From positions 21,295 through 85,294 of the forward strand of contig CAYRES010000011.1 of assembly GCA_964423425.1 (NCBI GenBank): a stretch of 64,000 nucleotides of DNA, written 5' to 3'. Source of the DNA: CAYRES01 sp964423425. Its GTDB lineage: Bacteria; Actinomycetota; Thermoleophilia; RBG-16-64-13. Position 1 is the first letter of the stretch. Every line of letters begins with the position of its first letter. The position numbers and the translations under genes were made by a program. This document shows, in pieces, positions 42,153 through 51,329 of this stretch. Below the pieces are notes generated by a model. That model was not told the DNA's origin, made no database searches, and saw only the letters and a list, made by a program, of their open reading frames with translations.

Positions 42153-43109
42153 GTGCCGGAGCACACTCAGGCCATCGCCGTATCCTGCCACGGGCTCTCG
42201 AAGTCCTTCGGTGGGGTGACGGCTCTATCCCACGTCGACCTGCAGGTGGAACCGGGAAGCACCTTCGGGTTCTTGGGTCCGAATGGAGCCGGCAAGTCCA
42301 CCCTGGTCAAGATTCTGACCGGGCTCGTGAGGGCTGACGCAGGCACGGTTTGTGTGCTCGGCGGGGAGCCGGGCTCCACCGCGGTCAGGGCGCAGATAGG
42401 CTACCTTCCCGAGCACTTCCACTTCCCTCCCTGGCTCACGGGCAGGGAGCTACTGTCCTACCACGCCCACCTCGCTGGAGCCTCCCCCGACATCGACCGC
42501 CTTCTCCGCCTCCTCGACCTGGAAGAGGCCCGCGATCGCCGCATCGGCACGTTCTCAAAGGGCATGCAGCAGCGCCTCGGTCTTGCTCAGGCCCTGGTAA
42601 CCGACCCGCAGCTGGTGTTCCTGGACGAGCCCACGAGCGCCCTCGACCCCTTGGGCCGCCTCGAAGTGCGCGACCTGCTGCACAAATTGCATGAGTGGGG
42701 AAAGACCGTGTTCCTCAACAGCCATCTCCTCACCGAAGTGGAACGCGTGTGCGACCGGGTGGCCATCATTCGGAGCGGCACGATCCTCGCTGAGGGGCGG
42801 CTGGATGAACTCCTCTCCGGGCCCGTGGCCCGGGTGCGCATCAGCACCGTCCAGGAGAGCGTCCGCGTTGAAGCGCTTCTCAACAGGATCCGAGACGAAC
42901 TCGGCATCCACGCCACCTATGAGAACGGCGTGCTCTCCTCTCCCCACCACGATGCCCACACAGTCCCCTTCCTTGTCCGGCTCGCGGTGGAGGAGGGGCT
43001 TCCCGTCTACGAGGCCGCGCTGGAGCGCCACTCCTTGGAAGAAACCTTCGTCCAGCTCATGGGAGAGCAGCCGATGAACCATGCAGCTCCTGAGAACCAT
43101 GCCCGATAG
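42153..43109 (+). CDS. ABC transporter ATP-binding protein
   Basis: A 318-residue ATPase of the ABC-2 exporter type. Walker A is GPNGAGKSTLV, signature TFSKGMQQRLGL, Walker B LVFLDEPTSALDP, and the switch His is in FLNSHLL. A C-terminal regulatory extension of about 90 residues follows. GTG 42153 lies 10 nt after AAGGAG. Overlaps the permease gene by 29 bp. Confidence 0.92.
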   Translation: MPEHTQAIAVSCHGLSKSFGGVTALSHVDLQVEPGSTFGFLGPNGAGKSTLVKILTGLVRADAGTVCVLGGEPGSTAVRAQIGYLPEHFHFPPWLTGRELLSYHAHLAGASPDIDRLLRLLDLEEARDRRIGTFSKGMQQRLGLAQALVTDPQLVFLDEPTSALDPLGRLEVRDLLHKLHEWGKTVFLNSHLLTEVERVCDRVAIIRSGTILAEGRLDELLSGPVARVRISTVQESVRVEALLNRIRDELGIHATYENGVLSSPHHDAHTVPFLVRLAVEEGLPVYEAALERHSLEETFVQLMGEQPMNHAAPENHAR

Positions 43110-44013
43110 ACCACCCTCACCGTCTCCCAGGTCCGGCTGCCTGTGGCGGGCCGAGCAGATACTCACTCTTTCCGGAGCCACCTGGCGGGAAGGCCTCAGA
43201 CGGAGGCTGGTCCTCGCGGGAATCGTACTTGCCGCCGCCTTCCTCCTGCTCTATGGGCTTGGCGTGTTCTTCATTTTTCGGAGCCTTGGCCCCGACGCCG
43301 TCGGGGAAGGCCCCGGCGTGCAGGATTTCCGACCCCTGGTCGCCTATCAGTTGCTCTCCTTCGGCATCTTCATCACCGGCTTCCTGGGCGCCATGGTCAT
43401 CGTCTTCTCGGCCTCGAGCGTCATCACCGGTGATGCGGAGAGCGGCCTGCTACAAACCATCGTGGTGCGCCCGGTTTCAAGGGCGCAGGTCCTCGCAGGC
43501 CGGAGCCTGGGCTTCTTCGGCTTGTACGTCGTGTACATCGTGACTGTTGTCTCCGGGCTCATCCTGCTCACCTCGGTGTTCGCCGGCTTCACGGCCCCCT
43601 CCCCGCTGGAAGCAGGGGTATTCCTCGCCCTTCAGGGGTTGGTCATCCTGGCTCTGACCGTTCTCGCCTCGACCGCACTCTCCCCGGTGGCTACCGGCGT
43701 CGTGGCGCTCATGGCCTACGGCCTTTCATTCATCGGCGGGGTGGTCGAGCTTATCGGCCGTCTCGCACAGAGCGGTTCGGCTGAGACGGTCGGCCGTGTC
43801 GCCGGCTACCTGCTTCCCTCAGACAGGCTCTTCCGCATGGCGCTCAACGGTCTCGCCCCCACCAACGAAGGGCCCGCTTCCGGCCCTGAGACCCTTTTTG
43901 GGCCCTTCGGCACTCCACTGGTACCTGATGTCGTAGGCATCGTCTATCCTCTGGTGTACGTCCTTGTATGCTTTGTGGCAGCGGGACTGATATTCGCGAG
44001 GAAGGACCTGTGA
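43081..44013 (+). CDS. ABC-2 type transporter permease
   Basis: A 310-residue permease with six helices: RLVLAGIVLAAAFLLLYGLG, LLSFGIFITGFLGAMVIVFS, the GDAESGLLQTIVVRPVSR loop, then YVVYIVTVVSGLILLTSVF, LVILALTVLASTAL and a final LVYVLVCFVAAGLIFARK. It forms an exporter with the ATPase at 42153. ATG 43081 or ATG 43099 may be the true start. Its stop overlaps the amidase GTG, so envelope cargo is possible but not shown. Confidence 0.87.
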   Translation: MQLLRTMPDRPPSPSPRSGCLWRAEQILTLSGATWREGLRRRLVLAGIVLAAAFLLLYGLGVFFIFRSLGPDAVGEGPGVQDFRPLVAYQLLSFGIFITGFLGAMVIVFSASSVITGDAESGLLQTIVVRPVSRAQVLAGRSLGFFGLYVVYIVTVVSGLILLTSVFAGFTAPSPLEAGVFLALQGLVILALTVLASTALSPVATGVVALMAYGLSFIGGVVELIGRLAQSGSAETVGRVAGYLLPSDRLFRMALNGLAPTNEGPASGPETLFGPFGTPLVPDVVGIVYPLVYVLVCFVAAGLIFARKDL

Positions 44014-45026
44014 GCAACAGGGAGCCCAGCGATCCTGCCACGAGAGCGGTCATCGAGCGGGCACGGAGGCGGCGGCAGAGCCGCCGCCGCCTCCGCTTGG
44101 CCCTCGCGGTCCTTGCGGCCCTCGTCATCACAACTACCGTGGTGAGCGCCGTCGTCGTCACCGCCAACTCTCCCTCACCTCGTGGAAACGGCTCCAGCTC
44201 GGCCTCCGGCCCCACCAACCAGACCGTATTCCCCACCTCGGTCACACAACCTGCCGACACCACCGAGCCTGCAGCCTCCTCCACCTCCACCAACATCACC
44301 GACTCCGGTGGCCCCTCACCTACTACCTTGACGAGCGCCGCCCTCACGACCACGACCACGCGCGCGACCCCAACGACGGCCGCGAGCCCCTCGGCCCGAG
44401 GCAGGGTGGTGGTGATCGACCCGGGCCACCAAGCGAAGGGTAACTACGTGGAGGAGCCCATCGGGCCGGGGTCCTCCAAGACAAAACCCAAGGTAAGTTC
44501 CGGCACGGCCGGTGTGGTCACCGGCATCTATGAGAGTGAGTTGGTGCTCGCCGTGAGCCTCATGCTCCGAGATGAGCTGGAGGCACGCGGAGTGAAGGTG
44601 ATCATGACCCGAACCACACAGAACGTGGACATCTCGAACATCGAGCGCACCGCGATTGCCAACCAGGCTGGCGCCGATCTCTTCATCCGTGTCCATGCCG
44701 ACGGTACCGACAACGCCTCCGTCCACGGCATTCACGTACTCTATCCTGCCATCACCAAGGGATGGACCGACGATATCGCCGCCGCCTCCATGCGCGCCGC
44801 CGAACTGGTACACCAGGCACTCATTGCCGCCACCGGCGCCAAGGATCGGGGGATTACAGCCCGCTCCGACATGACGGGCTTCAACTGGTCCGACGTGCCC
44901 GTGATCATCCCCGAGATCGGATTCATGACCAACCCCGACGAAGACCGCCGCCTGGCAACCGCCGAGTACCGGCGCACCATCGCGAGAGCCCTCGCCGACG
45001 GCATCGTCCGCTTCCTCAACGAGTAG
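44010..45026 (+). CDS. N-acetylmuramoyl-L-alanine amidase (amidase_3)
   Basis: Cuts the bond between muramic acid and the peptide stem; exported. A basic cytoplasmic start, one signal-anchor helix (residues 30-52), a Ser/Thr/Pro linker of about 75 residues, then the zinc amidase domain: VVVIDPGHQ (first His), GIYESELVLAVSLML (Glu ligand), LFIRVHADG (second His) and PVIIPEIGFMTN (catalytic Glu). 338 residues. GTG 44010 overlaps the permease stop. UDP-glucose dehydrogenase follows after 65 bp. Confidence 0.93.
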   Translation: MSNREPSDPATRAVIERARRRRQSRRRLRLALAVLAALVITTTVVSAVVVTANSPSPRGNGSSSASGPTNQTVFPTSVTQPADTTEPAASSTSTNITDSGGPSPTTLTSAALTTTTTRATPTTAASPSARGRVVVIDPGHQAKGNYVEEPIGPGSSKTKPKVSSGTAGVVTGIYESELVLAVSLMLRDELEARGVKVIMTRTTQNVDISNIERTAIANQAGADLFIRVHADGTDNASVHGIHVLYPAITKGWTDDIAAASMRAAELVHQALIAATGAKDRGITARSDMTGFNWSDVPVIIPEIGFMTNPDEDRRLATAEYRRTIARALADGIVRFLNE

Positions 45027-45091
45027 CCCGGAGCCCGGTCACCACCCCCGGCGTGCTATCATCCGGGCGCCATTTCGTAGGGAGGTTGGAT

Positions 45092-46387
45092 GTGAGCAGA
45101 ATCACCGTGATCGGTGTGGGCTATGTGGGGCTGGTGACGGCGACCTGCATGGCCGACCTGGGACATACAGTCGTGGCCATGGATTCCGACAACAGCAAGG
45201 TGCTCTCGCTCAAGCGAGGAGAGGCCCCCTTCTACGAGCCGGGCCTGGCCGAACTCATCGCCTCCCAAGGCGCCCGCCTCACCTTCACGAGTGACCCTGT
45301 CCACGCGTACCGGCACGGGGAATTCATCTTCATCTGCGTCGACACGCCACCCACGTACTCGGGTGATGCCGATCTGTCGCGCATATGGCGGGTGATAGAT
45401 GCCCTCCCCCCCGAAGACGGAGACCGGGTGCTCATCACCAAGTCGACGGTACCGGTGGGTACGGGGGCGGCCATCCAAGTCGACCTCGCCCAGCGCGGCC
45501 TGACCCATATCCGTTACTGCTCCAATCCTGAGTTCCTCCGGGAGGGCACGGCCATATCGGACTTCCGCTTCCCCGACCGCATCGTCATAGGCGCGGACGA
45601 CGAGACCACCCAGGGCAGAGTCGCAGAGCTGTTCGCGGGGCTGACCTGTCCGCACGTGGTCAAGACCGATGTCCCCTCGGCCGAGATGATCAAGTACGCT
45701 TCGAACGCCTTCCTGGCCACCAAGATCAGTTTCATCAACGAGATCGCCAACGTGTGCGAGGCCACCGGAGCGGACGTACGCACCGTCGCCCACGGCATGG
45801 GCCTCGACAACCGCATCGGCCCCCACTTCCTGCAGGCGGGCGTGGGCTACGGAGGCAGCTGCTTCCCCAAAGACGTCTCCGCGCTCAAGCAACTAGCGGG
45901 TAATTCCGGCTACCATTTCCAACTGCTCAATGCGGTCATCGAGGTCAACGAATTGCAGAAGCGGCGCGTCATCGGCAAGCTCAAGCGGCACTTGGGTGAA
46001 GAACTGCGTGGCCGCCGTGTCGCTCTGCTCGGTCTGGCCTTCAAGCCCAACACCGACGACATGCGCGAGGCCTCATCCATCGTGCTGGCCTCCCGGCTGC
46101 TTGCCGAGGGCGCCGAGGTAGTCGCTTACGACCCCATCGCCATGGACAACGCCCGCGACATCCTGCCCGCGGTGACCTTCGCTTCTTCGCCACTCAAAGC
46201 CCTCGAATGCGCTGACGCGCTCGTCCTCGTGACCGAGTGGCCGGAGTTCACCGAGCTCGACTGGCCCACAGTCCTCCGTACCATGCGGCACCCCCTGATC
46301 ATCGACGGTCGTAACGTCCTGCCGGGCACGGAATTGGTGCAGCTGGGCTTCGCCTACGAAGGCATCGGCACCAAGATCATAGGGTAG
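45092..46387 (+). CDS. ugd: UDP-glucose 6-dehydrogenase
   Basis: Oxidises UDP-glucose to UDP-glucuronate for surface polysaccharides. The 431 residues show the NAD fold ITVIGVGYVGLVTATCMA, the conserved VPVGTGAAIQ segment, SNPEFLREGTAI, EMIKYASNAFLATKISF, the catalytic Cys in GYGGSCFPKDV, and the C-terminal UDP domain LGLAFKPNTDDMREASS. GTG 45092 has GGAGGT 5 nt upstream. Sits among cell-envelope genes. Confidence 0.94.
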   Translation: MSRITVIGVGYVGLVTATCMADLGHTVVAMDSDNSKVLSLKRGEAPFYEPGLAELIASQGARLTFTSDPVHAYRHGEFIFICVDTPPTYSGDADLSRIWRVIDALPPEDGDRVLITKSTVPVGTGAAIQVDLAQRGLTHIRYCSNPEFLREGTAISDFRFPDRIVIGADDETTQGRVAELFAGLTCPHVVKTDVPSAEMIKYASNAFLATKISFINEIANVCEATGADVRTVAHGMGLDNRIGPHFLQAGVGYGGSCFPKDVSALKQLAGNSGYHFQLLNAVIEVNELQKRRVIGKLKRHLGEELRGRRVALLGLAFKPNTDDMREASSIVLASRLLAEGAEVVAYDPIAMDNARDILPAVTFASSPLKALECADALVLVTEWPEFTELDWPTVLRTMRHPLIIDGRNVLPGTELVQLGFAYEGIGTKIIG

Positions 46388-46409
46388 CTTCGAGGCGGCA
46401 GGCCGGCCG

Positions 46410-48134
46410 TCACATGCTCTCCGCATCCACCTCGAGTAGCAGCAGGAGATTCCAAAGTATCTGAGCGGTCTCACCCCGGTCGGCTGCCTGCCAGATGTCC
46501 CAGCGCCTCCCCAGACCGCCAATGCCCGCCAAGAGACCGTTGTATTCGGCGGTTCGTATGTTGGCCCCATGGGTGAGGTCACCCGAGGGGCAGTGGCCCA
46601 CAAACCCGGCGGGAGGTTCATCGAGTGCTTCAGGATACAGGCTGCCGAGAGCCCTCACGGCCATGGTGAGAACCTGTCCCCTGGTCACGGGCGCCCAAGA
46701 GCTGAAGCGCGGCGGGTCGAGCGAGGTACCGCGGACAATGCCGTGGAGCGCGGCCGCAGCCACGAAGCCGCTGGGATAGGGCCAAGTGGAGTGGACGTCC
46801 ACGAACCGGCACGACCCCGGCGGAGCCACATCCAGCGACAGGGCCCCGACTATCATCTTGGCGAACTGCTGACGGGCAACATTCCGGTCGGGCCGGAACG
46901 TCCGGGCACCATCGTCCCCCAAGTATCCGCTTATGACGCCGCGCGCAGCCATGCCCTCGATGGCGACACGATATGGATGCTCGGCATCCACGTCCGCAAA
47001 CACCGGCGTGACCGGCCGCCTGGTCGTAGTCGATGCGGCGGTGGTGGTGGTCGTGGTGGGCGGCAGAGTGGTGGTCGTGGTGGTCGTGGAGGTGGTCGTG
47101 GTGGCCGACCCACCGGCGGTGAAGAAGGTCCACTCCAGCGAGCCGCTGGTCTCCACCCCCGTGTACTCGTTCACCATGGTGTAGGTGAACACCGCCCGGT
47201 ATTCCCGGCCGATATCGAGCGGGGAGGAGGGAGCCCAGCAGTAGTGCTTGAGCGCGCTCTTGACCACCGGCACCGGGCTGCCCGACTCGCTCCCCTCCAC
47301 CTCCGTCAGAGTGAGCGCGGTCGCGAGAAAGTCTGCCCCTCCATTCACCGGAAACACGGTGATCGGATAGCCTCCCAGATATCGCCCAGTGGCGTCCCGC
47401 AGTGAGGGAAAGGGGTCGGGGCTCTCGATGCCATCCCAACCCACAGGAACGCCGTTCTGGCCGTCGGCGGGATAGGGTTGCACCCCACTGGGCTTGGACG
47501 GTGCAAAGTAGTCGTACGCAGCATTGAGAACATACGCGTGATAGTGACCGCCGCCGGGGGCAGGAACCTTCGCGTAACCAAAGCCGATGGAGGCAATCGA
47601 ACGCTCGAGTACGGGCCGGCGATGTAGGGGTGGGTCGATCCAACGGGTGATGACGAGAGAAGCCGGCCACACTGCCCCGCCCATGACCAAGGTGACGTCC
47701 TCACCCACCCGCTGGTGGGGAAAACCCGCCGCCGCCACTCGCTCCTCCTTGGTCCGCCCGTAATAGCCGGGGAGATCAGGAGACTCCACGTGCACGGAGA
47801 AACCAGCCTGCCCCCACCTGTCCACATTGGCCACCAAGTACTCGGCGTGTTTCTGAGCAGCGAAGGACAGATTCGCATCGAGGACCACCGGAGGTTCCCC
47901 CACCTCCGCCCTCCGCGCGTTCACCTGCTCAAGTATCTCGTGTGGAAACGCCTCGTAACCAGGGGGAATGATCGCGTGCACGGACGAGGCGAAAGGACCG
48001 AGCCCGGCCAGAGAAGAGATGACGATGAGCAGGGAGAGAACCGCGAGAGACAAGACGCGCACGTTGAGGGTGGGTGAATCGTACCCCGGAAGACCAAGCA
48101 TTCGCCGGCAACCTCGGCCGTTGCCCACCTTCAC
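46410..48134 (-). CDS. secreted CAP-domain protein with C-terminal SLH repeats
   Basis: A 574-residue exported protein. A signal segment (residues 26-50) precedes a CAP/SCP domain (EQVNARRAEVGEPPVVLDAN, AAQKHAEYL, RVGEDVTLVMG) and an Ig-like region ending near SGSLEWTFF. Next is a linker of about 30 Thr-rich residues (350-375), then three S-layer-homology repeats, each with the G-x-x-x-G and F-x-P/R-x-x-x-R pattern (VISGYLGDDGARTFRPDRNV). SLH repeats usually bind secondary wall polymer. Convergent with ugd, 22 bp apart. Confidence 0.82.
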   Translation of the reverse strand: MKVGNGRGCRRMLGLPGYDSPTLNVRVLSLAVLSLLIVISSLAGLGPFASSVHAIIPPGYEAFPHEILEQVNARRAEVGEPPVVLDANLSFAAQKHAEYLVANVDRWGQAGFSVHVESPDLPGYYGRTKEERVAAAGFPHQRVGEDVTLVMGGAVWPASLVITRWIDPPLHRRPVLERSIASIGFGYAKVPAPGGGHYHAYVLNAAYDYFAPSKPSGVQPYPADGQNGVPVGWDGIESPDPFPSLRDATGRYLGGYPITVFPVNGGADFLATALTLTEVEGSESGSPVPVVKSALKHYCWAPSSPLDIGREYRAVFTYTMVNEYTGVETSGSLEWTFFTAGGSATTTTSTTTTTTTLPPTTTTTTAASTTTRRPVTPVFADVDAEHPYRVAIEGMAARGVISGYLGDDGARTFRPDRNVARQQFAKMIVGALSLDVAPPGSCRFVDVHSTWPYPSGFVAAAALHGIVRGTSLDPPRFSSWAPVTRGQVLTMAVRALGSLYPEALDEPPAGFVGHCPSGDLTHGANIRTAEYNGLLAGIGGLGRRWDIWQAADRGETAQILWNLLLLLEVDAESM

Positions 48135-48290
48135 TGCTCCTCGTCCTCACCAAACCGCCACCCACAGAACACCGGCGCAACCCACCGAACCCCGAGGGGT
48201 CACGCCGGGAACCCCGGTGCACTCGCATCAGTCTACAGGAATCGTAGGCAGGCGACGGGGCGAACCCGCGCTGCCATTGCCCCTGACACC

Positions 48291-49637
48291 ATGCGCCTCC
48301 CCATCATGCCACACAAAGTACCTTCCCCCGGCACCACCAAGCTCCCCACTGCCGCGACGATCCGAGGAAGAACCTCCAGGTGGTTGGCCGCAGGCCTCGC
48401 GGGTGCACTGCTGCTGCTCTCGCTTCCAGCCCTCCACGACCTCTGGCTCATCAACCTGGCAGGAGCGCTGCTCAACAAGTACGGGTACACACAGGACCTC
48501 GCCACTCTCAGCCGGGCCGAGCGGACCCTCGAGACCTATCTCTCCGGACGGCTCTCGGGCACGGACCCGAGTCTGCACGCTTCCTTCTACCGCACCTTCG
48601 GTGCCGTGGCCTCAGCGAGACGGCCCACGTCGTACGAGTACTCTGTTCTCGCCCAGGGGTGGAAGAACCAGCGGCTGGATAGGACGGGAGTGCTGTGGCT
48701 TGGTGAGGTAGCAGCGGGCACGGGCAACTGGCCCGTCGCCCGCGAAGCCTATTCCTATGTCGACGCCAGCAACCTGCTCGCGTACCGCGGAGACACAGCT
48801 GCGGCCGAGGGCCGCCTGAGACAGGCGGCGGACTGGTACCGGCTGGCCCAAACCTCGCTGCTCGGTCGAAGAGCCGGGGCCGGAGCCCGCCTGTCCCTCA
48901 CGCCGGAGGGACCGGGGGAGAGGGCTGTGGGTCTCCTGCGCATCGGCAGAGGCTTCTTGGCCGTAGGTCGGCCCGAAGAGGCCAGCGAGTCGTTGCGCAT
49001 CGCGTATGAGTACATGCAACACGACTCCCCGCCCGCGCGTGAGAGGCAGAGCATCCTCTTCACGCTGGCTGAGGCCGAGATCGCCTGCGTCAGATCAGAC
49101 GAGCCACTTCCCCCGTCGGTCATCTCCGAAGTCGATCGACTCCTGCACGAGGCCTTGTCGATCGAGAGGTCGGCGTGGAGTCACCTACGGGCGGCACACC
49201 TGCTCCTGCTCTGCGGCCGGAAGGGAGAGGCCATCGACGGATATCGCGCCGCCCTGTCCTTCGACCCCCTGCAGGCCGACGCCCATCTCTCTCTCGGCGG
49301 CATCTACGAGCGTGACGGCCTGCATTCACTTGCCCGTGACCTCTACCGTGACGGGGTGGCCAGACTGCCCTCCAATCGAGCACTCGCCGATGCTCTGGCG
49401 AAAAGCTCCTACCTCACCATGGACGTCTCAAAGTCGCTTGCGCTGCTGAGGCGCGCTGTCGAGTCGGGGTCGCGCGACCCATTCGTCTTCGCCTATTTGG
49501 GTGATGCGCTCCTGCGCATAGACGGCGTCGATGCCGCGCGCGCGGCGTACCGTTCCGGCCTAGACCTTGCTCCGGGAGCCAAGCCTCTCTTGGAGAGGCT
49601 AACCTCTCTCCCGCGGCCGACAGGAGCTCTTCCATGA
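48291..49637 (+). CDS. membrane-anchored TPR protein
   Basis: A 448-residue protein: one N-terminal helix (residues 31-52, RWLAAGLAGALLLLSLPAL) followed by tetratricopeptide-like helical repeats, clearest near YRLAQTSLLG, EEASESLRIAYEYM, EAIDGYRAALSFDP and ARAAYRSGLDLAPGAKP. Exported or membrane-facing scaffold. Overlaps the O-antigen-ligase-like gene by 4 bp (ATGA). The pairing suggests it assists that polymerase. Confidence 0.82.
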   Translation: MRLPIMPHKVPSPGTTKLPTAATIRGRTSRWLAAGLAGALLLLSLPALHDLWLINLAGALLNKYGYTQDLATLSRAERTLETYLSGRLSGTDPSLHASFYRTFGAVASARRPTSYEYSVLAQGWKNQRLDRTGVLWLGEVAAGTGNWPVAREAYSYVDASNLLAYRGDTAAAEGRLRQAADWYRLAQTSLLGRRAGAGARLSLTPEGPGERAVGLLRIGRGFLAVGRPEEASESLRIAYEYMQHDSPPARERQSILFTLAEAEIACVRSDEPLPPSVISEVDRLLHEALSIERSAWSHLRAAHLLLLCGRKGEAIDGYRAALSFDPLQADAHLSLGGIYERDGLHSLARDLYRDGVARLPSNRALADALAKSSYLTMDVSKSLALLRRAVESGSRDPFVFAYLGDALLRIDGVDAARAAYRSGLDLAPGAKPLLERLTSLPRPTGALP

Positions 49638-50824
49638 GCGTGGTTTCCCAGGCGAAAAATTTGCCCTCCGCACCCGCCCGCACTTCTGCCCGGCGGCTAG
49701 ACACGGCCTGTCCACCACTTGAGCGTCCCCTCATGCTTCTGCGCGCCGGACTCCTACTCATGTCGGCGGCGCTCGCAGCCTCGCTGCTCGCGACCCCCCA
49801 CCTCGCCGCGAGCCTGCCCTACGTACTCATGTCCGCCATCGGATGCGCTGCGGCAGTCGCCGCTTCCTACCTACCCATCAGGAAGCCCCCCTCCATCAAG
49901 GCCGTCCTCATCGCGCTCCTGGTCTGCGCCGGGCTTTTCCTCCTCTGGACACTACTCACCGCCCGCTGGCCCGTCGAGAAGATGGGATGGCTCTCCGCCG
50001 CGTACGCGGCCCTCCCCTCCTTGCGCTTCTCCCTGATTGGGCTGCCGGAAGGGCTTCAGCCCAATCAGTTGGGGGGCGTGTCCGCCGTCTTCGTGGGTTG
50101 TGCACTCGCCGTGGCGTTCGGCAAGGCTGGCCCTCCCAGCCCCCGAGGCGTTCGTAACGCGGCTTGGTCTCTCACTCTCCTCGGTACGGCAGTCGTGGTC
50201 ATGACCGGCTCACGTGCCGCCCTAGCCGGCCTGCTGGCCGCCGCAACCTTGGTGCTCGCCCTCAGAGACAGGCACTGGCTACTGCTTCCGGTCGGCCTGG
50301 CCGCGGCCATCGGGGTGGTACAGGCCGTCTCTTCTCCCGGATTCCATGCGCTGCTTCTCAATGATGAGCAGGTCGGCACCAACATCGTATCCCGCCTCGA
50401 CATCTGGGCTTCCAGCCTTCATGGGATGCAGGATCACCTCTTCACGGGCATCGGCCTTGGGGTCTTCAATGAGGTAGTCCCTCTGCGTTACCCCTACGAG
50501 ACTGTCGGCATGGCACACAGTGTGTCACAGGCACATAATATCTTTCTCGACATCGGCTTGAGTCTAGGTCTTCCGGGGTTACTCGCCTTTCTTCTCTTGC
50601 TGGCATCTGTAGGGATGATGGCATATAGAGCAGCGCGATATAGAGCCTCAGAGTGTGCCCTGTTCCTTGCGCTGATATCCTCTTTTTCCGTCTTTATGGT
50701 CTTTGGTATAACCGACTCCCTTGGGCTGTCCTCTCCCTCCAGCGTGGTGCTGTGGCTGTGGTTGGTCCTCTTCGTCTACTACTATCGCTCCATATTCCAC
50801 TCGACGAGCACATCTCACTCGTAG
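49634..50824 (+). CDS. O-antigen ligase/polymerase-like membrane protein
   Basis: A 396-residue protein with about 11 helices. The Wzy_C region contains TGSRAALAGLLAA, TGIGLGVF and SQAHNIFLDIGLSLGLPGLL, the H-N-x-x-L...G-L-x-G motif of O-antigen ligases. It probably joins or polymerises lipid-linked glycans at the outer face of the membrane. Coupled to the TPR gene upstream. The last 300 bp use more A/T-ending codons than neighbouring genes. Confidence 0.85.
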   Translation: MSVVSQAKNLPSAPARTSARRLDTACPPLERPLMLLRAGLLLMSAALAASLLATPHLAASLPYVLMSAIGCAAAVAASYLPIRKPPSIKAVLIALLVCAGLFLLWTLLTARWPVEKMGWLSAAYAALPSLRFSLIGLPEGLQPNQLGGVSAVFVGCALAVAFGKAGPPSPRGVRNAAWSLTLLGTAVVVMTGSRAALAGLLAAATLVLALRDRHWLLLPVGLAAAIGVVQAVSSPGFHALLLNDEQVGTNIVSRLDIWASSLHGMQDHLFTGIGLGVFNEVVPLRYPYETVGMAHSVSQAHNIFLDIGLSLGLPGLLAFLLLLASVGMMAYRAARYRASECALFLALISSFSVFMVFGITDSLGLSSPSSVVLWLWLVLFVYYYRSIFHSTSTSHS

Positions 50825-50894
50825 TATCATTCAACTCAAGAGTAGGTTGAAGCATGAGCTTCTCTCACGTTCATTCACTCACCCGGAGACCGCA

Positions 50895-51137
50895 ATGCCA
50901 AAGAACAAGGGATACACTTTGATACCCAAGCCCGTGCCGACACGCCAACGTGCGAGCTTCTACAAGCAGATCATCGACGAATTCATAGCCGGTGTCGAGA
51001 AGAGCGTTCTGGTCGAAGACACAGAGCGGAAACCCGTCACCCTCGTCCAGGGTCTCCGTAAGGCCTTGGAAGCTGAGAACACTGAGGGCATCCGTGTTGT
51101 CCAGCGGGGAGGCGACACGTACCTCACCCGCGACTAG
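50895..51137 (+). CDS. 80-residue conserved-looking protein, unknown function
   Basis: A small soluble protein. ATG 50895 has GGAG 6 nt upstream and gives MPKNKGYTLIPKPVPTRQRA. The middle is helical and acidic (FYKQIIDEFIAGVEKSVLVE); the end reads EGIRVVQRGGDTYLTRD. The TLVQGLRKALEAE segment and compact size suggest a small nucleic-acid- or protein-binding adaptor, but I cannot name the family. It is 70 bp after the ligase-like gene. Confidence 0.65.
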   Translation: MPKNKGYTLIPKPVPTRQRASFYKQIIDEFIAGVEKSVLVEDTERKPVTLVQGLRKALEAENTEGIRVVQRGGDTYLTRD

Positions 51138-51229
51138 CGCGAGGGACCACAAGCAGGGTCTCTCAAAAGGGAATGCCCTGCCCCCCTCGCCGTGCACCCA
51201 CCCAAAGGAAGAGCCCCCGGGGCATGGAA

Positions 51230-51258
51230 GAGGGGGGCCGCGTTCAGCGGCCCCCCTC
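51230..51258. terminator. terminator between convergent small gene and DUF4282 gene
   Basis: GAGGGGGGCCGC (51230-51241) pairs exactly with GCGGCCCCCCTC (51247-51258) over the loop GTTCA, followed by GGTTCTTC. A very GC-rich 12-bp stem. Confidence 0.8.
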
Positions 51259-51329
51259 GGTTCTTCTCACCACGCTCGTGCACGGAGTCGTAGGCCCCGC
51301 GCACGAGCGTATGTCACACGCAGCCGCTC

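Noticed and set aside
46931..47113. Repetitive Pro/Arg and Val-rich open frames near 47 kb
   Set aside because: They are shadows of the Thr-rich linker of the CAP-SLH protein on the other frame.
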